Below are positions 50,701 through 61,900 of a stretch of 64,000 bases of DNA, one piece after another (within the stretch, counting starts at the first letter, position 1; every line of letters begins with the position of its first letter). Source of the DNA: Microplitis mediator (taxonomy: Eukaryota > Arthropoda > Insecta > Hymenoptera > Braconidae). Location of the stretch: assembly GCF_029852145.1 (NCBI RefSeq), contig NC_079970.1, forward strand, positions 5,828,001 through 5,892,000. Direction: 5' to 3'. The notes below the pieces were generated by a model that saw only the letters and a program-made list of their open reading frames with translations, was not told the DNA's origin and did not search any database. A program made the translations under genes and the position numbers.

Positions 50701-52907
50701 CCGTCCTCATTCTTAACCGATGAAAATCTATTTATAGATTTTTAGATTTTACTGTTTATTAATTACTTTGAATGTTGTATTGATGGATATGCTAATGTGA
50801 TTAATTTAAAGTTTTATAATTGCTAAGCTTAATCTCGTTAATTAACAATTGTATGGAGACATTGACTTACAATTAACTAAACAGGTTTGATATTTGCAAA
50901 CAATTTTATATAATTACTGAAAGGTGACGACCCTTATTTAAATACCACGAGGACCGCGATCACGCCTTCATTTGCTTGGTTAAGTATTGGAGTGTATGTA
51001 AGAGTGAATGCTGCACAACTTTTACGTTTCCGTGTTTTTGATGATGCTTGTATACATATACATATATATATATATACATCTACATGAAGACTCGCCGCGA
51101 ACACAAGAGAGACAGATGTAAAATTACGATGCAATGTACCATTAAATATTACGTTTGCAACGACGTAAAAGAAGACCCGAGACCTTGGAATTCAGCTATT
51201 TCTTCACAGCCATTAAATTCTTTATAAATGTTCTTAAAAATGTATAAATTAATTAGTATATTAATAACTTAAATTAAAAAGTCTGTTGTTGGACTTTATA
51301 AAATCTTGTTTTTAGTGTCTTGAAGATAACTTACTTTTATAATTTACCGAGAATACTTGGCATGCAAACCGCATTGCGGGTGCAGGAAATTCTGCGCGGA
51401 GCGTAAGTACGGTCAGTCAAATTTTTTTTATTAAGTACCCAAGTGCTTCCGGGACTTGCTGGAGCTTCAGTTTTAAAAGTTGTTGGTAATTGTATTAAGC
51501 TGATGAGTTATGTCCGCATTGCAGACTGTGATTACTATTTAACAATAGCATTCGTTACTAAATTTGATATTTAATGCAAAGAAGTAGTGTAATAATGAAA
51601 GACTGACGCACTTACCGCGAGCAATGTACATTTCACCGCTCGAGGGGTTATAATAGTATTTTATAAAAGTATAAGAAAGAGGAGGAGAAGGAGCTGGTTG
51701 GTATGAAGAAGTATATATGTATATATAAGTAAAGGCACGTAGACGCCCCCGTCGGAGATTCCCCTCGCGTGACCTATAGACAAGTATACCGACATAAAGG
51801 CAGTATGGTAATTCGGGCGAGCGTCCTCATCGTGAACTTTGATAATAACGGTGTGTACGGGAGTAGTGAAAAGGCGGCATGTCGCTGAATAGGTGGTGGT
51901 ATACTGCTCTAAGATCCAGTCGCAGATCGGGAGTGGCACACACGAGTGCCGGCGAGACTTGCCCGATACGTAGAGAGTCTGATGCAGGTGAACCAGGAAC
52001 TCTAACAACTAAACTATTAAGTGCGCAATCGAGAGCTCAGCTCGATTCGTGCGCTCGTGGATCAGCATATCCTAGACTTGAAAATATCTAAATAAATACA
52101 CGTATAGATGTATGTACACACATATACTATTCTATTTTTATTCTGATGATTTTGAATAGCACAGGTCTTATAGATTTAGCAGGTAAGGATCGACTCATTG
52201 GATCTAGTCACTTTCGTTATCTCTGTTCAACTTTGTAAATTAAACCCATTGGAAATTTATTGCTCGATAGATGTTTAACGAGATTGTACACTAGCTTCAG
52301 GTGCACATATATGAAGATATATGTGTACGTGTGTATATGGCTTCTGATGACGGTTGGCTGGTACTCTCTCTCGGTTGGTCTTTCTTTCTGTGCCAATTTA
52401 TAAGTCGCCAGCCAGGGATCGTCGTCGTCTTGGTCGTCGTTGTCGTACAGTACTGGAGAAGCGTGACTTCCTCGATGTCAGAATCAAAGACGCTAAGTCA
52501 CCATACAATCCTCTTCCCCTTATTTTATTTTTCTTCTTCTTCGTCACCATCTCCGTTCTCTATTATTCTCCTCTTTGTTTCTCTTCCTTGTTCTCCTCTT
52601 TCACTCTTTATTGTACAGATTTTTCCTCTTCATTTAATTCCAGTTCTCTAAACTCCACAACTGTCTTTCTACTGTCGACTGAGACGTGACGATCACGATC
52701 CAGCAGAACAGTACGAATGGGCCCATCAGCTAGCATATAAGTGATTTACCTGAAAAGCTACTCGACAGTATGCAAGTGAATGTCGAGAATGCCGTATTGT
52801 ATATATATGTATATAAATATATTTAAAAAGCCTTAAACTACCGGTATGCAGTATCTATTTGACAAGTGATCTCGTTGGGAGAAATTAAATGCTGTGAATT
52901 CCTGAGG
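47781..52907. other. Non-coding DNA, nothing firm
   Basis: AT-rich sequence with scattered short frames and A/T tracts, and an (AT)n patch near 51057-51078. No splice-supported exon, RNA gene or clear transposon ends were recognised. Confidence 0.5.
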
Positions 52908-53063
52908 ATGTCTTTGGACTCTTTCACCGAGGGGCTCGCCTACTGTGGCACACTTCGTGCACACTCGGGGCACACGTACGAGCCGCACGAGCTCGAAATT
53001 TACGGCACGCGAGTCCCACTACCAGTGGTGGCAGTGCCGGTGCTGCTGATGCTGGTGAACGCG
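52908..53063 (+). CDS. Candidate coding exon, unknown gene
   Basis: A GC-rich open frame starts at ATG (MSLDSFTEGLAYC) and ends at LVNA immediately before a strong gtaagt donor, on a full codon: 52 codons. A second donor-like gtaaga follows 17 nt later. The segment has a polar middle (HTYEPHELEIYG) and a hydrophobic end (VPLPVVAVPVLLML), which might be a start of a membrane segment. An alternative reading uses an ag at 52865-52866 as acceptor and extends the frame upstream by 14 codons, in a phase compatible with the exon ending at 21751. I do not recognise the protein. It may be a first exon of another gene, an exon of the KLF-like gene, or chance. Confidence 0.35.
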
Positions 53064-53147
53064 GTAAGTGCTCACTCGCGGTAAGAAGAACCTTTGCGCA
53101 ACAGATCCGAGTGAGAGAGATCTGCAGTATGCCAGGTACTGAGCTGC

Positions 53148-53148
<1 letters not shown>

Positions 53149-53184
<36 letters not shown>
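53149..53184. repeat. (CCCATA)6 hexanucleotide repeat
   Basis: Six perfect CCCATA units, about 85 bp downstream of the donor of the candidate exon at 52908-53063. Confidence 0.9.
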
Positions 53185-56152
53185 TTGCTCTACTCACTTA
53201 TGAGTCTGCGGTCTCAGTCTGTTCCTGGATTGTTAAACTCGTTGGAGAGTTAGAGCTCAAGAGTATCAGGAGTTGGGTTCTGCCGTGGTACCATAACGTC
53301 CTCAGTTCTTTCCTCTTCGTGTGTTGTATGTTTAACTCTATGGATCAAAGGGGTGAGGGAGGATAAACTGCTGGAACGACGTCCCGGCGCGTCGTGTTGT
53401 TGTACCGTTCTGATTAACGGCCGCCAAAGATTATCCCCGATGCTACACGGACTACTCGTGGTATTGTCGTAGCAATGTTCCTCGGGGAACATAAATCCAA
53501 ATTCCGCTGGGAATCTTCCTCGTTTGATATTATACACCAACCGAGTTACCTGCAGCTGTATGTGTATCCAAAGCTACAGCACAGTCGCTGTTGCTGCTGA
53601 TGCCGATGCTTTCAGTTGCTGTTGACCCACTACAAACGATCACATCTCTCCCAACTCCATACCAATAAAAAATTTTTTACCTCGATAGACTTTGTCCCCA
53701 ACAAATTCAAAAAGAATTCCTAAGATTTATACTTAATTTAATTCACTACCTAACATAGACCGCAAACGTTTAAAATCCACTCGGGACATATTTTTTATAA
53801 AATTCATAAACGTAAGACCAAAGTCAGAGTTTTAGTGCGTGGTTTATCTGATTGTAAATCGCGATGAGTATCTAATTGATGTCCGTGTCCCATAATTGGC
53901 TTCACTTGTTCTTTTCTTGTAATCCAATCATTATCCATTCCTCGTCATTGCCGTTGTTGTTGTCTATTGGCTCGGTTTATAATCCCTATGGATACACAAT
54001 CCCATCAGCAGCAAGAGCATCAGCATCCCCACCGTTTAATATATGTAATGTCTTTTCCAACGAACGCGTAACGAATAAAGAACAAGGACAGCAAATGTCC
54101 GCACAGGGACCTGACCAGTAGCATCAGTAGCAGTACCACTGCCGAGATATCCAGAGATCTTTCTACCTCTGCTCAGGAATTTCGTATTCCGCCTGCGTCA
54201 AATGTTAACTTGTGCCACTAACTATATGCGGTTCGTCTCCCGCTTTCGCCGAGAAGTACCTGCATGCATCAGTATTATGGAAATCTTCCGGGAGCTAAGA
54301 CACGGACTTTGAATTGTCATTGCCTCACTACTTACTACCGTCCTCACTAGACTTTATTCTACCCATCTACATCCTATATGTCTCCCTCTCTCCCTCCCTC
54401 TCTTTCTTTATCGTTCTCTTACTAAATATTATGCAGTTTTCGCCTAAGGGCTAACTATATACTATTCTCTCGACGTCGTATTTGTAACATAGTAAATCCA
54501 CAAATTGTATAACTAATAATTGATTCCAGCTACAAGACACACAAGTTGTTTGTATTTAGACGCTTCTATGCCTTGATAAACGATGATATTCTAACCAATG
54601 GGAAATCGATTTGTTTTGAATGAATAATTTGTGATTGTGGAATGGCTTTGATCCTACCGCGAGAAAATTATATACTACCCTATTATACATACATCGATCT
54701 CTAGTTATACATATTTTATAATACCGCGACAAGACAGTGCAGTTTATTCTCGCGAACGGATGCAAATAAATCCGCCGAGAATAATGCCTCGGAAAATTAT
54801 AAAACTGATGATATTAAATATTCATCTTTTAGTTTATTTTTAGCAATAGTCGCTAGATTTTATCTCCGACTTATCGTAATCGGCTCCTCCTTGTGTTCTC
54901 AGCCATAAATTTAACGTACTGTGTACATGTACACAAACAGTTACAGAAACGAAACAGCAGAAGCAAAAGCAAAAGCAGAAAATGTACCAACGGCTGCCGA
55001 CAAACGCTACCCTTTTGCAAGGAGCACGTACACTGGGCATTTGCATGTGCCTTCGTCAGCAGTAAGGACCAAGCCAAGAACGAAGCCGCTTTCTTTAAGA
55101 ATAGCCCTGCAGTAACTCGCCTACTCTGTTTATAATATCAGAGAATATGAGAGACCGCGTAAGCGCTCACTGATGATGTATTTTCCTCTTCTCAGTCCTC
55201 CACACCGCCTTTATCCTTTTCTCAGTACGAGACCAAGAACAATACAATAGCTTGCGATTATAAAAATTATACAATTGTCGGTTATTTTACTATTTTTAAA
55301 CCTCGATCATAAATCACGCGCTTCCAACTCACAACGCGATATTCAAGATCTATTCAATTATTTTACTACAATATTTAAATAATTAAATAATGATAATAAT
55401 TTCATTTAATTGAATATTATCAAGAAAGAATATTCAATTACCTAAAAGTGCCAGTTTAAAGTTAACTATCTTTCAACAGTGACATGAAATTTAAACGCGC
55501 CCGTTACTGCTATTATTACTACAATATATTTTGCCACAAGCGCAGAACGTACTTATTCAAACGACGTACACATTAAACAAATTAGATTATTCAAATTTAA
55601 AAGATTCTTAAACGTCACATAAATCACCAGAGAAATACCAAAATACCTCAATACGATTATCCGCGTCTTGGAGTTAAATTAATTTTATTGTTATGTTGCA
55701 AGTAACATACGAATAAGAAAGTGAAAATTCAATCCACTAGCATAAATTATTATTTAAAATACTTAAAAGTTATACAGGCAATCGCTTAATTCATATCTTT
55801 TATCTCTATTTTATATAACTTGAGTCGTAGACACGACGGGAGGCCAATTACACGTTCTTCAGTGCGTTTCGTAATGACGGCAATGAAATTGTAATGACAC
55901 CGATGTCAACTGTACTTACCATGTTGTGTCGAGTATGGGGACTCCGGAGGATCGTAAATGAATGGAATGGGATGGCTTTAAATGAAATTAAATGGCATAG
56001 AGGGATATTCTTATTCTTATTATTCTCCAATGCGTAGTGTTGTTGTGTGTAATCACCATCAAATGTATGATGTCGTTTATGGTTAAACCAAGTACTGTCT
56101 ATAGCATAACTGATGCCAGTACCCTCAAACCCACAAAACTTATTTTACTTAC

Positions 56153-56254
56153 TGGTACTTGTACTTGTACTTGTACCTTCACCTCTACCTATACCTCTAC
56201 CTCTAGTTCTAGTTCTACCTCTACCTCTATATCTACCTGTGTCTGTACCTGTAT
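56153..56254. repeat. ACCTCT / ACTTGT hexanucleotide array
   Basis: About 100 bp of degenerate hexamers (acttgt, acctct, agttct, acctgt). Both strands stay open for tens of codons because of the 6-bp period, which gives Thr/Ser-rich or Gly/Arg-rich frames with no other sign of coding. Confidence 0.85.
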
Positions 56255-56571
56255 TATGGTAACTTGTAGATGAGTAGAGACTAGACTTGAGACTTGTTGG
56301 GTAGTAAACAGCAGAGTTTGTATTTCTCATTGGTCATTGCAATACACTGAATTATCCATTATTGATTAGATCAGCAAACAGTTGTCTAGTGTACATGTAT
56401 GCTGGACATCACATGACTACTATACAACTACTATAATATAGTATTTAAGTATATAGCATATAGATATATGTACATGTGTGTATATGTATCTATTTATGTA
56501 CGTGGGTTTGGTTTGGAGCTCATGAATTTGTGGAAGAGTTGAGTACAGTAAAATAGCAGAAGCAGAATCAC

Positions 56572-56593
56572 CAGCAGCAGCAGCAGCAGCAGC
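56572..56593. repeat. (CAG)7 trinucleotide repeat
   Basis: Seven CAG units with no splice or codon context that would mark a polyglutamine exon. Confidence 0.85.
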
Positions 56594-58023
56594 ATCGATG
56601 TGATTTTCTTCCTGGGTTATACGTCACGTTTATACTGCTGTCCGCTCGTGCGTAGCGCGTATCTCGCGATGCCATCTTTATTGGCTCCCGAGGAGCGTAT
56701 ACCTCCACCAATGTGAAAAGAATCTCTCAACGTCCATTACTACTGTCTTACGAGCTGAGTACTTGGAGAAAGACTCCAGTACTGTGTGGATGGATAAATA
56801 GAAAACTCGAGGGAAAGAAGAAGGGAAAATAGAAAAAAATGTATGGTTGAAATAAAAATAATATCTTACGCGGATTGTCACCGGTGATCGCAGATAATTG
56901 TCCGAAGCAAAAGCAATTCATCAACACGACTTACTGTATAACATTCAACTGTTTGCTTAACTCTTAAATCTTTGCTTGTACATTTATAATCACGAATTTT
57001 CATCTTGTAAAAATATTTAAGTACATAAGTCTGTATGATTTTTATTTCATGTGGATAATTATTTTTTATTTTATTGAAAAATATTCAAATGTTTTAATCG
57101 GGTTTTAATTTTAAATTGATGATTTAATAAAAATTTAAAGGCAGAAAATTTTTAATTAAAAAAGTGAAAATATATTTTAGGTGAATTGTAAATTATTTTG
57201 TTTGCATATCGCCACAATAAAAAGTGTCCATAAATGTTTTTATTAATCGTTAATTTAAATTTTAAATGACCGTAAGGCGTATTACTAAATTTAAAGAATC
57301 TTAAAAATTTAATCCGCGGACTTAAAATTTTTTCATTCACGTTTATTTTATTATTTTATTTTTTCTTATTATTGTTATTTTTATCCGCAATATATAATTC
57401 AATAAGTTGATTGCAACGTCAACGCTTGTGAAACTTTTTGTTGTATCAAGTCGAGTTGCGCACAAATTGATTATTCGGATTCCTGCATCGAGAAAAGGCG
57501 AGTCATTAATAATTCTTAAAAGTGACAAAAACAAGATTTAGCCCCCATCAGACTCTGAGAGAGCATCGCCAGCAAAAGCTGAGCATTGCGTCGATAAGTC
57601 GATCCGCGCCCGTGCCAGACTTGTTTGCACTAGCGTCCAGCGCTGGACAAGAACTCTGTACACTGGTACCGAGCGACTACCAGCTGACAGGTGTGGTCGT
57701 AAGAAAGCTTGATTAATAACCGAATAATAATACACTACTCGGTTCCGTCCTCGCTCACCGTATCGTCTCTGGGGCTTTGCCTCAGCGAATTGTTTGCCGC
57801 GTACTTTCTGTCTCGTACACTCTACTGTACTCGATTCGGTATCGCTGAATTTTTATTTTTTGTTCTTGATATTTCACAAAACAAAAACAGTCCACTCGTG
57901 CACCAGCCACCACGAATAACTTCTTTGTCCGAGTAATTTTGCATAAACGTGACTTGATTTTATTTAGGAAACAAAAATAATTTATATTATATTTTCAAAA
58001 ACTAGAGGCATGGGTTAGTTAGA

Positions 58024-58085
58024 TACTCTCTAAACATGACTAAGTGAATATTCACTTATTTTCACTAATTCATGTTTAGAGAGTA
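58024..58085. mobile_element. TA-flanked palindromic MITE, copy 2 (minimal)
   Basis: A 62-bp near-perfect palindrome, tactctctaaacatgac to catgtttagagagta, with gtgaatattcac at the centre. It is the shortest of three copies and consists of little more than the two ends of copy 1 joined together. Confidence 0.8.
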
Positions 58086-58245
58086 TTACTTGAGTCAAAA
58101 TATATATTTCTAATATTAGACGTAAATTGAATGTTTTGGACATTAAAAATTTGAATTGACCGTTTTTAACTTAGTCAAAACGTAGATTGGACTATCACGA
58201 ATCCAAAACGTAATTAGAATCTATTTAGATTTACAATAAGGAATA

Positions 58246-58411
58246 TACTGTCCAAAAATGAATAAGTGAAATTCACTTTGAATTAGTGAATATTCACTGA
58301 GAATCAGCTATAAATATACCACTGGTTGAATTAGTGGTATACTTATAGCAGTGGAAATAGTGGCTATCCACTGATACGCAGTGAATTTCACTAATTCATT
58401 CTTAGAGAGTA
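58246..58411. mobile_element. TA-flanked palindromic MITE, copy 3
   Basis: A 166-bp member of the family of 14048 and 58024. It has a diverged left end (tactgtccaaaaatgaataa) and a right end that reads tactctctaagaatgaatta on the minus strand. The centre has gtggtatac-type inverted words not found in the other copies. Confidence 0.7.
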
Positions 58412-58490
58412 AGCATACGAAAAAATTTTTTTTTCAATTTTGTACTCCTGGATTATAATCACGTCAATTCCCAAAAATTTTTTAGTACGC

Positions 58491-58780
58491 GCCCGGGTCA
58501 AAATATCGAGCCTCATCGAACCCAAGTAAGCCTTAATCCAGGCTCACTGAAAAAAAAAAGCATTTTGAGCCTCAAATGGTGATCAAAGAGCCTCAAATAA
58601 TACTTATCGAATTTAAATTACATAGTCGAGTAGTAGGTTCATTTGAGACTTATCGAGGCTTCTTGAGGATCTTTGCGAATCATTTGAGGCTCATTGAGGC
58701 TTTTTGAACATCATTTGAGTCTCAAAATGCGTTCTTTACTCAGTGAGGCTGGATTGAGGGTAGATATTTTGACCCGGGGC
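58491..58780. mobile_element. CCCGGGTCAAAATAT-ended palindromic element
   Basis: A 290-bp foldback. The left reads gcccgggtcaaaatatcgag and the right, on the minus strand, gccccgggtcaaaatatcta. Both carry on with ccaggctcactga / ccagcctcactga and gcattttgag-ctcaaatg. Inside, tgaggct/agcctca words repeat many times. Nested within the element at 58112-58975. No coding capacity. Confidence 0.75.
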
Positions 58781-58975
58781 CTTTCTGGCTCTTAAGGCAA
58801 ATACCGGGAGACATAAAGGCCTAGCAGAAAAATTCGGATTTTGAAAAAAAAAATTTCAGTTTTATGCTTCTATAGATTGTGATTACGAAATTACATTTTG
58901 GGTACTATAAAAACGTTGAACCTTCGTTTTGAATGTTCAATTTACATTAAAAACGTTCAATTTACATTTAATATT

Positions 58976-61900
58976 TCGACGGGATAAACGATCACAAATG
59001 TCATATTTTCTTCAAACACACTCACATACATGTATATATATCATACATCTCGTAGCTCTCATTAGTGTGTTGCAATTACTTGTTCAATGATCATCATTAA
59101 GAATAAATAGCCGCGATTTCTTTGCAACATACACAAAGATTAATTTATTCTCACATTAAAACAGCTAATTGTAGTAAATTGATTTATATATTTCATAAAT
59201 ATATAAACAAGTTATAAAAATAATATTGAACAACTCTATCGTTCTGGCAAGCCGAGAAATTCCTTCAATAATTTCTTGTGACATTAATACCTTGTCATAT
59301 GCTTGCAATCTTTTTATTATCCTCATCTCAGTAATTATTATTATTGTTATTGTTATTATAATTATAATAGCTTTTTATACACTGTATCATCAATCACCCT
59401 AACCGGAAGTTGGCGAAGCTGTTGATGTTTCTTGAATTTAATTTATCAAATTCCCGATGACGATATTTTTCTTTCACCCACCAAGTAATTGCCAAGCGAT
59501 GACGAATGGAGTCGCAGAGAAGTAGCACTGCTATTTTTCAATTCGGCTATAAGTTACTGTACGAATAACAAAATAAAATAATAAAATTATCGCCTCAAGC
59601 AAGGAGACGTCTCTGAACAACGCATTTGGAGATTGTGAAGACGTATTAACAACACCCGCGTCTTCTTGTATATTTATTAATATATATATATATATTTATT
59701 ACGTTATGAAGAATTATACATCGCGTGAGCTCAAGAGTAAGCGAGACAGTAACCTCTAGAGGGATTTCTTGCTCAGCCCCCCCGGACTCGCCATAAGTCA
59801 TGCTAGGTGTTCTCCCAGTAATCACCCGCGGCTTCTCGTTTTACTCTTTCCGATTATCTTTTTACTTATTTTTATTTTTTTATCCTCCCCTCCCTATCCC
59901 AGTCCTTCGACTGCCCTCCACATGCATTCCCACGTTTCATCCCGAGCCCGAGCCCGAGCTTCCTTCTTCTACATATAATTAAATGACTTAGGTTTTTCTT
60001 ATACCGCGCGTTGCTACCGCGAAAAAAAATTAACCCAACATGCTCTTCGCACATGCTCATACTTACGCTCAAATATTATATTTCTCTGAGGAACTTAATC
60101 CGGCTATTTTCGCGTGGTAAAAAAAAATTTTGTTGAAAAGAAAAAATTAAACATCTCGATATATATCCGCGATAGCACGTGCATTTGATTTCTTTCCGCG
60201 TGGATAATACATTATATACTGTACCGATTGACCCGGCGCAGCATTTGCTGATTTATTGCTAAACACTTTTATGGACATAGGTATGCACACACACATGCAC
60301 ACACGCACACACGGTGCATACAAACTTCGTAAGTGCATTTTATCAAGAGTCTTCTTTCCTACGGACACAGTAATATCCCCTATTGAATTTTGTCCCTATA
60401 TACGATATCTCTCAAGTCTCTACTTATACTTCTCCGATCGCACAGCACCAGAAATAAGAGAACTCTAACTCATTATCTGTACAGGCATCTTCGGTCACGG
60501 GGTTAACGCGAGATAACACGATTAGACGCACTCTCTCGCGACCGGTTCTCGTTGGTTATGTTCCAGTCCAACACAACCGAATTCGCCGGACTCTATCTCT
60601 TTCTATCAGCGTCTTCTTTTTCTATTCGGTCGGCAAAATTAAAGAGCCACGTCTGTATCAGTTTACCACGTGCGAGAGACCTGAGCAAACACACATTATA
60701 TCTGATCGTCGGCTCTCTCCACCTTCAAGAGTAGAGGTTTGTTTTACAGTTTGTATAAACTTATACGATACACACATCGCTTTGCTAATCTTCACACTTG
60801 TTCCGTCGTTAAACTCCTTCCCACTTAATTATCATTATACAGTTCATACATATATCGCCGACAATTTAATTAACTCCTTATTATTTTTATACACTAATTA
60901 AATTTTCTAGTTACTATACAATTATTATTTTAATTACCTCATTTTATTTTGTCGGCATCCCCCCCCCTGGATATTTTTATTTTCTTAACCTCGGAGAGAA
61001 GTGACGATAGGCAAAAGCTGAGCCAGCACAGGATGACCTACTTCTTTACGAGACTCCTCCTAAGAGAGAGGGGAATCCGCGAGAACGTTGATTGCCGATC
61101 GGAAAAGTCGCGAACGGACGAGCCGACCCGCTGGCCAATCCCATTCGCCAATCTCTCTCCCGCTAGTCTTAACTACTAGACTCAATCGTTTTGCATCGCT
61201 GTTAATCCATGAAAAGTCTAGCCAATCAATACCCTCGACTTTTATTTCATATAAATACTACTACAACTTCTACACCCACACAATCCTGTTTAGACTCTTT
61301 AAATTATATCTCTTTAACACTTTAAATTTCTCACCTTATACCCACCCATTTTTTATTGCCTACAATCACAGCCTTGTATTAAATATCTTGAGATACTAAC
61401 TGAGATTTGATAAATGACCCGCGGGAAAAATGTTTCGTCTAGACTCAAGATGACAAAATACTGCAGTGTAATAAAACAAAAGGGAGAGAGAAGAATTTGA
61501 TGACTGGGCACGTTAGCAGTTGTGTTATATAGTCCATTGGTTAAATAAAAATCATTGTGGTATTTTTTGACCCGTTTTCCAGCAATGGCATAGCACGGAC
61601 ATCGAACTAACGATTAAGAGATCGTGGCCACGAACAACGAGTCTAGGCTCGTGGGAAACGATGGTCCAGGCCGCGTGGCACTCCAGTGATGCTGATGCTT
61701 GCTGCTATTCAAGTTCTCTGCAACACCACTCGTCCACAATCCCAACTATATTTAATATACTGTGTGTAGGAACTATAGCCGACAAGATGAAATAGTAACG
61801 ACAAGAAATGTATATAAATTCATACATATATATATTTATAAGACCAAAGTAAAGTCTCGGAGAGACAGAGAGCAGTGTGTATAAATATATGAACGCGTAT

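Larger units (their letters stand above)
53064..58023. other. Non-coding DNA with simple repeats
   Basis: Mostly AT-rich DNA with hexamer and trinucleotide repeats. One GC-rich patch at 57542-57698 keeps several frames open and ends at a gtaaga; it is treated as a finding, not a gene. Confidence 0.5.
58112..58975. mobile_element. Composite inverted-repeat element with two nested insertions
   Basis: The left arm begins aatattagacgtaaattgaa then tgtttt. The right arm, on the minus strand, begins aatattaaatgtaaattgaa then cgtttt. Between them lie two unrelated palindromic elements (58246-58411 and 58491-58780). The acgtaaattgaa word relates it to the foldback element at 40661-41151. No coding frame. 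Confidence 0.6.

Noticed and set aside
56037..56330. Thr/Ser-rich and Gly/Arg-rich frames on opposite strands
   Set aside because: Both are produced by the hexanucleotide array at 56153-56254.
61560..61690. Possible tRNA gene
   Set aside because: A B-box-like stretch (atcgaact) was checked, but no cloverleaf or acceptor stem could be built.
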